Below are positions 13,184-25,344 of a DNA stretch of 64,000 nucleotides, piece after piece (the first letter of the stretch is position 1; each line of letters opens with the position of its first letter). A program made the position numbers and the translations under genes. Below the pieces are notes generated by a model, which saw only the letters and a program-made list of their open reading frames with translations, had not been told where the DNA came from and did no database searches. The DNA is taken from the NCBI GenBank assembly GCA_036320915.1, contig JAXBDG010000011.1:952501-1016500 (forward strand). The letters run 5' to 3'. Origin of the DNA: Linnemannia elongata (taxonomy: Eukaryota; Mortierellomycota; Mortierellomycetes; Mortierellales; Mortierellaceae).

Positions 13184-15761
13184 TCACGATGACCGTCGTT
13201 GCCCTGAACGGATGGCTGCTATCTCGTTCTCCAGCTCCTCCAGGCTCATCTTGAGCGACTTGACATCGTCAAACTTGCGCTTGCGACTGGCCTCCTCAAT
13301 GTACGACTCTACCAATCGTTTCTGGTCCTCCATAACTGCCAGCTGTGCCAAACTCTCAATCTCTGCCTCGTTGTCCATCGAATCTGGCTGAGGCGACGAT
13401 ATCGATGGTGCCGGAGAGGAAGAAGATGGCGATGAATTCCCTGGAGGCTTGCTCTTTCCAAACACCTTGGGGATGACGGAAAGCGGAAACATATTGGTCT
13501 GCAGGTACTGTGTAGCCCACCAATAGAGGTTCGTGTTGAGTTGTTTTTGGTGCTGGGAGTGAGTCGGCAGCTTTGCAATCTTTTTACTAATCGCGTCAAA
13601 CAACGCAAAGTCGTCCAAAAGTTCCTTCCTTGTCCGGGCAGCAAGCTGATAGTCTGGATGAGCCTGATTCATATCGCTCTTCTGCCTATTGTCAGCGCCA
13701 TTTCACATAAGGGAACAAAGTCAGTACTGTGGTCAGGCCCAATGACTAATCCGTAATTGTGCATCGTATTGAGAGGCAAAAAGGTATGTTTACCCCAATG
13801 TCGTAAGCATCTCCTGAAAGCGAGGCAATGCGAGATCAATCCTGGCTTTCAGTCGCATCAATGATCCATAGTATTTTACTACGGCATTCGGCCGCTTTTG
13901 GTCCGCTGCATGCTCCCTCCGCTTGAATGCTGTGTGAATGCATTCCTTACACGCCCTTGTGTGTCCAACTGATTCCGATCCATCTGGGTCTACAGGTTGT
14001 AAAAACATGTATTAGTATACTTCAAGCCTCAACTGCGTCCAAATCCAATGGCACACCAGTTCTTGGTTAGTTGCTACTTACAACTAGACATGCTCAAGTA
14101 TAAAGGGGTCTTGGTAGAACAGTTGTCGCAAATAACGCGACCACAAAGACGGCAATGATGCTTGCGGTTGCCGTAGCGGTTGAAGATGGATCTATTGCCA
14201 TAAAGAAGAATATTCATGAGAAGGATTGATCCACATTCTCAGCAAAGCATATCTTGTGGGTGGAGACTGGTTTTCGACTTACAGACATATGTAGCAGGCA
14301 GGCACTGTCGAGTCGTCTTCCCATTTGACAATTGCTTGTTCGGCAACTATAGATGCAGAAAAATGAAAGCATGTTAATGACAGGGGTTTTGCAACATATC
14401 TATTTATCATTCTTCGCCGTGAATAGTAAAATACCTTTCAGTTGTTGGCCTCGTGAGGTTACCGATCGGAAAAGGCCTTTAGCCCGGACAGACCCTGTTG
14501 CCGAGGAAAGGGACGAGTAGCTGGCTGTGGGTGAGGAGACAACTGGCGAGGATGACACTCCAGTGTCGTATTGTTGATGGATCTGCGCCAGCTTTTCAAT
14601 TCTCTTTTCCAGTCGATTGACTTCCAGATGTTTTTTCTCGGCGCTCTTTATCCTAATGCTCATGAAGTCCGTGGTCAAGCTGCGATTAACACCTATTATG
14701 TGCAAAAATGCAGATCAAATTAATTTTCAGTGTCAAGAAAGATCCCGCGACACACGAGAGCGATTGAATAGCCCAAGGTCAAAATAGAACCCTACCTCCA
14801 GCATGCAACCCATCGTCTTCTTTCTTAGCCTTGACAAAACATGCCTCACACACGCGGCACCAAAGACCATTTGTATCATGTCGGGCTTGTGCATCAAGCT
14901 TGATTTGGAACGAAGAATGGGTCTCGCAAAACATGTTTCCGCAGCTATGTTCATGCAAAGTCAGGAACATCTTGTTAGTCGCTTCAACAACAATTGAGTA
15001 GAGATATTCCTGAAGCACAGCACAACCTATAGTTACCTCCGACAGTGCTGACGACCAAATCGAATACCGAGATTTTTGTCACAATTAGGCTGAAAGCAGA
15101 TATCGCGCTCTGATTCTCTAACCCAGTGCCTTTTCGTCACAACTGCATCTGCTCGAGGATCAGTCCAACCCTGAAATCCTCCTGATGGCGGTGGGCCAGC
15201 CATACTGTTTCCTGGACCAGCAGCAGAGTCGATATCAAGATCCTGGATCTTTCTCAAGAGTTCAGAAGAGTTAGCGGGTATATTCTTGAAGGTCGTCGTG
15301 GCTTGCTTGGTAATGGGGTTGAGAACCTTTTGGGCACTCCTGAAGAAGTTGGTAACAGCAGATTTGACATCTTCTGGTTCTTCTGGGTGGATGGTGTCGA
15401 GGTGATGGTTGAGTTGGGCGAGGTTGCGTAGGGTAATGTTGCAGATAGGACAGGCTACGCTCTGGGGAGGGGTTCCGTTCCCGTTACTGGCGCCGTTCAC
15501 AGTCGAGACAGGTCCAGACTGTGGCGATTTTGGTGGGGGTGTAGGACGTCCATCGCTGGAGGTAGGTGAAGAGGCAACTAGGGCTGACTGGAGCTGAGCA
15601 CTAGGAGGAGGTCCAAATTGGCGGCGTTTGGAGATGGTGACTGAGCGAGTTGGGAGCTGTTGCTGGTGATGTTGCTGTTGCTGTTGTTGTTGTTGCTGCA
15701 AGGATGTGGGTACAGCAAGGGTCCTTTGGTTCTGTTGAGTGGTGGCGGCATTGGTCGCCAT
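13184..15761 (-). CDS. VAC1: Vac1/Pep7-like double-FYVE vesicle-transport protein (rabenosyn-5 type)
   Basis: Seven exons on the minus strand: 15037-15761, 14796-14944, 14435-14692, 14283-14346, 14082-14191, 13794-13989 and 13184-13685; 667 aa. An N-terminal low-complexity segment has a glutamine run (about residue 23-32). It is followed by a C2H2-type finger ACPICNITLRNLAQLNHHLD (about 107-127). FYVE 1 has the signature RQHCRSCGNMFC, split by intron 1. FYVE 2 has CYICLSIFNRYGNRKHHCRLCGRV. A helical linker and a C-terminal Rab-binding-like coiled segment follow. This order (C2H2, two FYVE, C-terminal helix) is that of yeast Vac1/Pep7 and rabenosyn-5, which bridge PI3P, Rab5-type GTPases and Vps45/syntaxin in Golgi-to-endosome fusion. 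It starts 194 bp from the divergent glucosidase II gene, so the two share a promoter region. The myotubularin further right would remove the PI3P that this protein reads. Confidence 0.9.
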
Positions 15762-15955
15762 GGGATGTGTGAAGAGGATGAGGGAGTAAAGTTGAGAACA
15801 ATGTGAAGCATGAACATCAGAAACGGCGATGCTTGAACGAAGTCAAGCGGTCACCTGACACAAGAACATACCACCCCTTTTTTCAGGCACATGGTCATTC
15901 AATTCTTCTCACATTCGAACATCACTTCCAAGTCCAAACACAACCAGCAGGACAT

Positions 15956-18900
15956 ATGTTCAATCCGCCTCGTATGCATCAGAAAAGTTCGCCTCTCAGA
16001 GGCACCGTGTCCAGGAGAATCGTGCTTTGGCCCATTGTTATCTCCCTCACAATGGCCCTTGTAGTCAGCGCCGTCAAAAGAGAGGACTTCAAGTCTTGCG
16101 CCCAAAGCGGCTTCTGTACTAGGAACCGAGCATACGCGGATCTTGCCAGCGAGACCCCAGACTGGGAGTCTCCATTTCGCCTCGATCCTGCTTCTCTCCA
16201 GCTGGAGGATGGCATCTTGACCGGAGATCTGATGCACACCCCCACGACGTCCTCAAGTTCGGCAGAATCAAGTGGTGCGCTCAATGATGGATATACCCTC
16301 GAGATCCACCTCCTTGACAATGACGCAGTTCGAGTGCGAATGAGTGAGCGAGACCCGAAGCGACGTCGTTATGATGGTCTGCATAAGACTGTCCTTGTCA
16401 AGCCATTGATCTCCAGCACTCAGTACGATCATTTAGCCCGGGACGAGAATGGGCTCTTCACCATCAATTATGGATCTCAGCGACAGAATTCGGCCCGTAT
16501 CCGTTTCGCACCATTCCAGATCGAGTTCCTAGTCGATGGCGTCTCAACTTTGGTGCTAAACGAAGGCGGGCTATTGAAGATTGAGGCCGCCCAAGCTCGG
16601 AATGATGTGGCTGACACTCGGACAAGGACCCTACTCGAGCGCCGCTTGGAGCAAGGAATGTGGTCAGAGCGCTTCAAGGATATTGTTGACACGAAACCAA
16701 GAGGTATGAGGCAGAGTATAGTGTCTTTGACGCAGGCAGGTTCAGTTCATGCAGTTCTGTTTCTCATCCAAAACCTGTAATCGTACCTTAGGACCCGAGT
16801 CGTTTGGTCTGGATATCACTTTTCCTGAGATCGAAGACGTTTATGGAATCCCAGAGCATGCTTCAAGTCTCTCTCTAAAGACCACCAGAGGTCCCGGAGC
16901 GCAATATACCGAGCCCTATCGGCTTTACAATCTTGACGTCTTTGAGTACGAGATCGACAGCCCAATGGCCCTCTACGGATCAATCCCATTCATGCTCGGA
17001 CACAGCAAGGACAAGACGGTCGGTGTCTTCTGGATGAATGCCGCAGAGACATGGATCGACATTGAAAAGATTAAAAGTACATCTGGGTCAAACCGCAAGA
17101 CAACTCGTACGCATTGGTACAGTGAGGCTGGCGTTCTTGACCTTTTTGTCTTCCTTGGCCCAACTCATCGAGACATTTTAAAGCAGTACTCCTCTCTTGT
17201 CGGGGCGACCGCCCTGCCACAGTCGTTTGCCATTGGATACCATCAATGTCGGTGGAACTACATCTCCCAGAAAGATGTGACCGAAGTGGATGCAGGGTTT
17301 GAGAAGCACGAGATCCCGTATGATGTTCTCTGGCTCGACATCGAACATACTGACGGGAAGAGGTATTTTACATGGCATCCCGAGCAGTTCCCTGATCCAA
17401 TCGACATGCAGCTGCACCTTGCCAGCAAAGGACGTAAGGTAAGCCCTTCTTTTTTCTTTTGTATCGCTCCCTCCCCCCCCCCCCCCCCCCCCCTTTTTTT
17501 TTTTGTACGTTTCGAAAGTAGCGCTGTAAGAAGTCTTTGCATTTTATACCTACGTAGATGGTCACTATCATCGATCCACATATCAAGATGGACAAAGAAT
17601 ACCATGTATCTATAGAGGCCACGGACAAGAGTTTGTTCGTCATGAACAGCCACCTCTCCCCGTTTGATGGCTGGTGCTGGCCAGGCAGTTCCCAGTGGGT
17701 GGACTTTGAGAATCCTCGGGCAAAGGACTGGTGGGCGTCTCAATTCTCTTACGACCGGTACTTAGGATCGACTAACACCTTGTTCACTTGGAACGACATG
17801 AACGAGCCTTCCGTCTTCACAGGACCAGAGATCACACTCCCCAAGGACGCCATGCACCACAACCGCGTTGAGCACAGGAGTATCCATAATATCTATGGAG
17901 CCATGTTTGTAGGTCCTTTTGCAAACTGAGTGCATACATGACTCAAACAAGATCGTGTCGAAGCTCATCTGAGGAAATACCACTGACTGAAAATCCACTG
18001 ATGCTTTCCTAGCATGCTGCCACTGCTCAAGGTCTTACCACTCGTAACGAAACCCTGCAGAGGCCGTTCGTCCTGTCCAGGGCATTTTTTGCTGGCAGCC
18101 AGAGGTACGGCGCCATTTGGACCGGAGATAACAAGGCCTCCTGGGAGCACTTTGCGGTGGCCACACCCATGCTTCTTACGATTGGGCTTGCCGGCCTTCC
18201 ATTCTCTGGTGCAGATGTTGGCGGGTTCTTTGGCGACCCAGAGCCGGAACTCCTGGCGCGTTGGTACCAGGCCGGTGCCTTCTATCCATTCTTTAGAGCC
18301 CATGCTCATTTGGACAGCAAGCGACGTGAGCCATGGCTCTTTGGAGAGCCCTACACGTCCCAGATCAGAGCGGCTATTAGGACACGATACTCTCTGCTTC
18401 CATTGTGGTATACATTGTTCCAAGAGGCAAGCACTGAAGGAGTGCCCATCATCAGGCAAGTCTTGATAGTCAGATGCGAACCATTATTGATTTTGATTGC
18501 ATCCCCTTTAAGTTGGAAGCTAATGCTGTGTAACGTTTAACTAGGCCAATGTTCTTCGAGTTCCCAAGCGACGAGTCAACGTATCGTATGGACGATCAGT
18601 TCATGGTGGGCGATGCCCTGCTCGTCAAGCCTGTCACCACGGCCGGTGCCACCCATTCTGAGGTTTACTTTGCCGGCAACGAGAAATGGTTCGACTTTTA
18701 TGATGGCCAAGTGAAGCGCGGTCCCGGTGTGCAGTCGGTGCCGTCTCCAGCCTACAAGATACCAGTCTACCAACGTGCAGGAACAATTATTCCGAAACGC
18801 GAGAAACCACGCCGGTCGTCCAAGGAGATGGAGAACGATCCGTTCACGCTGGTGATTGCGGTGGATAGCAATGGCGAGGCATCTGGGCGGCTGTATCTGG

Positions 18901-19217
18901 ATGATGGCGAGTCTTTTGAGTACACCCGAGGCGATTATATCCTGCGAGAGTTCAAGGTTCAGGGAAGGGTGCTAACTTCACGGTCCCTGAATCGCCAAGA
19001 GTCTGAGACCGAGTGGGGTTTTATCCGGCGGTTCTCGTCGCTCAAGGTCGAGCGGATTGTGTTCCAGGGGTTGAGCGGACCTGTCTCGCGTGTAGTCATT
19101 GGCGACCGTCCCACTGCTGTTGAGAGCCGGCACGACGTCGCAGGAGGGCAATATGTTGTCGTTGTCAGTAAGGCCAACTTGCCAATTGGTCAAGACTGGT
19201 CTGTGACCCTGCTGTAG
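15956..19217 (+). CDS. Glucosidase II catalytic alpha subunit, GH31
   Basis: Trims the two inner alpha-1,3-glucoses from N-glycans in the ER (ROT2/GANAB). Five exons: 15956-16703, 16792-17438, 17558-17908, 18013-18455, 18545-19217; 953 aa. The N-terminus [16 protein letters not shown] carries a hydrophobic segment ([19 protein letters not shown], about 23-41), then the family-typical [14 protein letters not shown]. The N-terminal GH31 domain is followed by the (beta/alpha)8 catalytic domain with nucleophile Asp in [11 protein letters not shown] (about 545), and acid/base Asp in [10 protein letters not shown] (about 622). A downstream [14 protein letters not shown] loop and C-terminal beta domains complete it. 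The frame stays open upstream to an ATG at 15803, but 15956 places the signal segment properly and leaves a promoter. Intron 4 begins GC rather than GT (18456). Intron 2 contains a 21-C plus 11-T tract. All catalytic residues are present. Confidence 0.94.
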
Positions 19218-19621
19218 CTTTTTTTGTCCCATAAAAACGAAGGCCATACTTATTCTAATGGGGTGCGGAAGCGAGTCACATTGCTGGTTTCTTCACGTTC
19301 TCTGTGAAGGGAGAGAAGAAGAGAAGCGAAAGCATGCAACAGTCAGCAGCCGTTCTCTTTCTTCTTCCTCTTCTTTCATCACTCTTTCTCTTCCTCCTTC
19401 TCACATCCTTCCTTCTACACTCCCGTCCTTCACCAAAACACCTTCTCGCCTCTCAACAGCCACCACCCAAAACTCAAGCCAATCTCGCTCTTTCCGCCTT
19501 CGTGTGTTGCCTTACCTGCCTGCGGCAAAGACCCCGCACCAACACCAGCACCAGCGACAGCGAACTCCATTCCCTTACTGCCCACCAACACACTGACCCC
19601 GCGATTACCTCCAGTCAGCTC
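19218..19621. promoter_or_regulatory. Pyrimidine-rich upstream region of the myotubularin gene
   Basis: The 404 bp between the glucosidase II stop and the myotubularin ATG contain a long CT-rich stretch (about 19360-19470), typical of fungal core promoters and 5' UTRs. An open frame through it has no coding character. No other element recognised. Confidence 0.5.
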
Positions 19622-22600
19622 ATGGACTACATCAAGATTGCCAAGGTAACAACATCAACAACAGCTAAACGAAGCAAAGGAGGAAGGCGCTCTTTACTCC
19701 TACTCACTCGCGCAGACACGACTGACCACTGAATGGTTTCTGTTACTTTGGACGGTGTCTCCCCTTTGCACAAACACATTTCTCACCTTATGACCTTTCG
19801 CTTGCTCTTTTAGGTGAATGCGGTCCAGCTCGAGAAGGGACAGTCGACCTACATCGGGACGTTGCATCTGACAGCCCACCACCTGATCTTTTTCCATCCA
19901 GACCAAGAGATTTGGGTAAGCTTGGCTTTGAACTAGATAAGCTGTTTTTTTCCTTCGTTCCCCTGTGGCTAAAACGGGTGGGGCATATTACCAAGACCAG
20001 CGATTGTTACTGCAATAATAGGCGGACTTGGAGCTTGTCCATGTCTTGTCTTGCCCATGACGATAATTGTCCAGGGGGAGAAGAAAGAAATAACTCATGG
20101 TCTCTCTCTCTCTTTCTCTCACTTTCTTTGTTCCGTCGACCCAACGCCTTCTTTATATTTCTCAATTTGCCCTTCACACTCACTAACTACTGCATCCTTC
20201 TTCCTCGACTTGTTTAGATTTCATACCCAACTATCCACACCGTTGAAAAGGGTCTGCCCACAGTCCACAACGCATGGCCGCTTCATATCCGGTGCCATAA
20301 CTTTGTCTTTGTCGCCCTCAATTTCCAGTCCGAGAAGGATGTCACCGATGTCTACGAGAGTATCCAAAAGCTAACATGCATTAGTAAGTCAGCGAATAGG
20401 CACGACATACATATCGGTTTACGAAAACACCCCACTACAACAGATTTACTCACGCTATATCTGGATTATTCAAACAACAGGTTCGGTCGAACAACTCTAC
20501 GCCTTCTTTTATACACCATCGCCGGCATTCAAAACGACGGATGGTTGGCAGATATATGATCCTCTGCTTGAGTACGAGCGCATGGGTGTTATGTCCAAGA
20601 GTGACCAATGGCGAGTTTCTGAGCTGAACAGGACCTATACTGTAAGTGTTTGGTGTGGACGATAGGGGTCATTTGTTCAAATTTCTTTGACGGCACAACA
20701 AATGAGAGAACGCAGGAACCAACATGCTGACTCTTGCATCTTCCTACATGATTTTCATGCTAGTTCTCGCCGACGTATCCTCAATTGATTGTGGTGCCTT
20801 CTAAAATCAGTGACACTGTGCTGCAATATGCCGCCAAGCACAGGAGCAAAGCAAGAATCCCAGCATTGAGTTATCTGCACTGGAACAACATGGTAAGTAG
20901 ACCGTAAACACCTGGTTAGCACCTATTTTCTCCCCAGGAGAACACTTTTTTTTAATATATTGTTCTATTTTATTCTCACACAATATCACACCCATCTTCA
21001 CTAGGCGTCAATTACAAGATCCAGTCAGCCCATGGTCGGTCTTAAGCAAAACCGATCGATTCAGGACGAAAAGTTGATTGAGGCCATTTTTATGACTAAT
21101 GTTCCTCAGTCGTCCTCAGGGAACCCAGTGTACGGAAGCACGGCAACTAATCTTATCATCGACGCGCGACCCACGGCGAACGCAATGGCGAACACGGCCG
21201 TTGGAGCAGGTACAGAGAACATGGAGAATTACAGGAACTGCAAGAAAGTCTACTCTGGAATCGACAACATCCACGTTATGCGCGATAGTTTGAACAAGCT
21301 AGTGGAAGGTAACGGGTTTCACTGAATGTTTAATCGCTGAACTAATACCCAATGGCATTGTCGCAGACGTCCTGCTAAAACACTTTTTTTCAATTCAATA
21401 CCAATAGCGCTCCAAGAGATTGACACCAAGGGATCAGTCAACAAGCCTCTGTTGCAAAAGTCAGGATGGTTGAGACACATCGGAGCTGTCATGGATGGAG
21501 CCGTCATGATTGTGCGCAATATCCATATATCTAGCTCACACGTCTTGGTTCACTGCTCTGACGGATGGGACCGGACCGCTCAGTTGACTTCTGTTGCCCA
21601 AATTTGCCTCGACCCTTACTACAGAACGCTGCGAGGTTTCCAAGTCTTAGTCGAGAAGGAATGGTGCTCGTTTGGATACAAGTTCATGGATCGATGCGGT
21701 CACCTTTCGAATGACAAGAACTTTGTGGCACTTTCGGCAACCAATTCAGCCGCCAACACTTTCGCCAATGTCCAGAACAAGTTTATCAACAACAAGCATA
21801 TCCGCGAGACAAGTCCTATATTCCACCAGTTTTTGGATTGTGTCTTCCAAACCATGCACCAAAATCCCAAGCGGTTCGAGTTCAACGAGTACTTTTTGAT
21901 GCAACTCCATTACCACGTCTACTCTTGCCAGTTTGGCAACTTTTTGTTCAACTGCCAGAAGGACCGCCGAGAGTACAACGCTACCACTAAGTGCGCCTCG
22001 ATATGGGACTTTATCAACTCGAGCAAGGAGGAGTATCTGAACAAGGATTACGACCAGAGTATCGACAAGGCTCGTGGAGGCGATGAGGGCGTTTTGTTTC
22101 CCGACACCAAAGCCATCAAGTACTGGTCCAAGTTGTTCGGGAGAACGGACGAGGAGCTCAACAGTCCTGACGACAACACGAACCTCAGCAACCCTTTGAA
22201 CGATCGGATGACGCCAGAGCTGCTCGGATTCGGAAATAACTATGCCGAGTCCGTGGCCTCGGGGGAGGTCGATCATTCCGGTGACGAGCGTGTGGAATCG
22301 GACCCCTTGGGCATTGGATCGAGCACGTCGACAGCTCCGCCACGTTCGAGTGCCAGGGTTAACAACCTGGTTCGGGCCGGAACTCCAACGGGTGGCACAC
22401 AAGTGTCCGAGGGAGAAGATTCTTGGCAGAAGAGCGCCGATAATCTTGCGTCCAAGTTCCCAGCAGCACTCTCAGGAGCCTTTGGAGGTGGATTTGTGGA
22501 TTCCTTCAACCGCCTCACGATGAACGTTCGGGATACCTGGTATGCGTCCAGCACACCTTCAGGACCCAACAGTCAGTACGGAGAAGACTCGGCTTTTGCA

Positions 22601-23098
22601 GACATGCGAACATCTGGAGCAGTATCACAAAACCGTGCGGCGACTCTTGGGCGGAGCAGCAGTAACCGACATCGAGGAACGGTGGATCGTGAGATGAGGT
22701 CGATATCGGGGGCTCCGGCGCCAGCTAGCACACAGAGCCAGAGCAACACTCCCAGCCCGAAGCACAGTTTGGCCGACTTGACACTGGAGCATGAGATTGA
22801 TCCTTTGAGAAGCAGCGGAGGAGGAGCAGCCTTCAGGGGGTCGCCTAATGGATCTAACTCTTCATCAAGACCTGCTACGAATTCTCGCCAACAGCAAGCC
22901 GCTGCCAACACGTCCCCTAAGGAATCTGTTGGACGATTGACGCCTCGTGTCGCTTCGCCCGACCTCAGCATGACACTGCCTTCCAGTGGTGCGGTTGAGC
23001 CTTGTGGAGTAACAACGATCGAGAGGCCAGCCAGCCCCGTACCTGAACAACCCAAGGAGCCCGTAAAGGAGCTCCCTCACCCCCTCTTTGTAGAATAG
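19622..23098 (+). CDS. Myotubularin-family phosphoinositide 3-phosphatase
   Basis: Dephosphorylates PI3P and PI(3,5)P2 on endosomes/vacuole; closest role is yeast Ymr1. Seven exons: 19622-19645, 19814-19915, 20218-20383, 20481-20641, 20764-20892, 21005-21308, 21408-23098; 858 aa. A PH-GRAM domain occupies about residues 1-125 (IGTLHLTAHHLIF, HNFVFVALNFQSEKD). The phosphatase core follows, with the CX5R loop HCSDGWDRTAQ (catalytic Cys about 344), so the enzyme should be active rather than a pseudophosphatase. After ITPKCASIWDF-like core end (about 505), the last 350 residues are acidic, then Ser/Pro/Gly-rich and apparently disordered. No FYVE finger is visible at the C-terminus, as in yeast Ymr1. 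The first coding exon has only 24 nt (MDYIKIAK). It converges with REV7, 139 bp between stops. Confidence 0.93.
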
Positions 23099-23237
23099 AA
23101 ACACATCAACCTCCATCACCGACATCAACAACAGTACAAATAACCAAGACATGGTGTGTATATACATTGGCGCGCTTTTTTTTCTTTCAAATTTTTTTAT
23201 GATGCGAGTAAAGAGCGACACAGTCAATGTTCGATTT

Positions 23238-25172
23238 TCAACCGCTTAGCTTCTCGAGATACAGCTCCAGCTATGAACGAGAGAGTGAGAGAGATTGCAA
23301 TGGTTTGAGAAAAAAAGGTGAGCATGTGTAATATAACAAGAAGTATTGGACTGTCACGGTGCTTATGTTCTTACCTGGATGTCGGCGACATCAATAGTTT
23401 TGACGGGTATGATCTTCCTTTGCTGAAGAATTGACTGAGCTGGTAGGGTGGATACCTTGAGCTGCTCCTCATGAGATGCTGGGCTGATTGGCGACCATGG
23501 AAAATCGGCCTACAACGTGAAAGACAGAAAATTGGTCAATACACTGTGCGAGTTCTATTTCCTTCATGAAAGGTAGAAGGCGCATTTACCTTTGCTTCCG
23601 GTCCCGGACCCTTGTTTTTCATCTCAACCACAACCGTGAATGAGCTTTCTAGAAATCCATGAGTGCGTAATAGTAAAAGTAGTGGTCAGATGCTGCCATA
23701 ATATTTAGGTTTTCATTTCAACCATTTATCCTTTCTTACGTTATAAACTTTTTTAGGCCATACCTGATGTTAAGGGGGCAAGGTAGGCGTCGCAGATGCT
23801 GATCTTTAGAAGCATGGCTCTCAGCATAGTCTCCAAATCTGCCGTCAGGTCTACTCGAGCGCCAAAGTGAGGGCTTTCCCGTCGATGTCTTGCTCCATCC
23901 CGTGCAGTACGATTTTCATAGCCTCTGTTCTCGCCCGTAGTTTGAGCCGCTACCAACGATACCGCGTTTGACGTGGCAGATCGCTTATCCTGAGCCACCC
24001 GAATTCTCTTCACAAGTGCTACTTCATACTCATCATCGCCTTCTTCCTCATGCTCCTCCTCATTGTATCCCTCCCCTTCTTCGCCTTCAGTAGCAGGGTG
24101 TCCCTGCTCGTCCTGTTCCTCATCAGCCTCCTGTTCATAATCGCCGCCATGGCTGTCGTACCGATTCGTCTCTAACCCACCATCACCTTCCACATCCTCA
24201 CCTTCGACATCTTTTTCCATCTCATGGCGTTGGTATGCCGCAGCTTTTCCCTTGCCTTTGTCTAACCTCGGTGCAGTCGCTTCTGACTGTTGATCCTGAT
24301 CTTGCTGGCGGAGATCAAGATCTTCGTCAGCGTGCTCTGACTGATAGTTCTCCATTGCATGGGTGGCAGCCGGCGATTTCTGTGGTTGTTGTTGTTGAAC
24401 GATCCGAAGACGATCCTCAAAGGACTTCAGTCCACTCATCTCAAACACAAACCGGTCCACCGGCCTTGTCGACGAGTCCAATGTCACCACACATATCCTA
24501 TGTATTGTGTCCTACCGATATTAAAGTACGATTGTGAATTTATGAAAAAGAAGGTTCAAACCAACGATGGCTACAAGAGGAGAATGTAGTTTATTTTTGG
24601 TTGCTGTTACCTTGAGGAGCTCAGTGCGAAGGGAATGGACAATCTGTTGGATGTAAGCCTTGAGACCTGGGTGCCGCGCGGTTTTGATAGGACAGCTATA
24701 CTTTTGTGTCGACTCGAACAATTCTATTTCTCCTCACACCACAATGATATGCTTAGATCTGGAGCTGCTACAATATATCTTCGCTTGCTTACGTTGCATT
24801 GCATGGAGGTTTTTTTTTACCTGGTGGATAGATGCCTCGCACAAAAATGATCATGTGAAACGCGACCTCCACTGAGAAAAAGTGATAGAAAAAAAGCACC
24901 GGAAGGTGTTAAAAACGTAGGAGACAAGGTACTATATTCAATACGTTATGCGCGCCTCTGTTTTTGTGCCTCTTCAAGGCCAGGTTGCGAAGAAGCTGTC
25001 TTACGGAATTCTGCAATAACATCTGCCAGGACTGGAAACAAGAAAAAGGGAGGGGCTATGGTTAGTTCTCCCCATTCTGCTATTGAAGGCACTCTCGTCT
25101 TTCAACAACGGCCGTTATATCAAGGCTTTCGGAATGTTGTCGTTTACCTACGCTCCCGGTCTGGTCGTTCAT
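23238..25172 (-). CDS. REV7: REV7/MAD2L2-type HORMA protein with large acidic insertion
   Basis: Non-catalytic subunit of DNA polymerase zeta in translesion synthesis. Eight exons on the minus strand: 25148-25172, 25005-25031, 24821-24871, 24611-24723, 23764-24511, 23590-23648, 23375-23509, 23238-23270; 396 aa. HORMA elements appear in order: VLADVIAEFLEVAFHMIIFVRGIYP, QKYSCPIKTARHPGLKAYIQ, CVVTLDSSTRPVDRFVFEMS, then LETMLRAMLLKISICDAYL, SFTVVVEMKNK, ADFPWSPI, IIPVKTIDV and the closing strand LELYLEKLSG. These match the order of human MAD2L2 including the C-terminal safety-belt. Between the third and fourth elements lies about 185 residues of low complexity (residues about 107-290), with polyQ, a long Glu/Asp/Gly run and a basic KRIR patch. 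The human and yeast proteins are 211 and 245 aa, so the insert nearly doubles the protein. The first three coding exons are 25, 27 and 51 nt. Confidence 0.88.
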
Positions 25173-25344
25173 GGTGTTGTGCAAATGAGTTGATTGAAAA
25201 TGGATGTGTGTATGCCTGCAATGAATGAAGAGGGAGAAGTGTGAATGTTTGAAAATTCCGTTCATTTACACGATTTTGCCACCAATTTGAATATGAAAGT
25301 GACTGCATGATTTATTTATTCTACAAAGCAAGGGACATAGTGTT

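Noticed and set aside
15803..15955. Upstream ATG at 15803 as the start of glucosidase II
   Set aside because: It would add 51 residues before the hydrophobic signal segment and leave only 41 bp to the divergent VAC1 start.
21746..23055. Minus-strand frames of 160-218 codons in the myotubularin last exon
   Set aside because: They are antisense shadows of a conserved coding exon.
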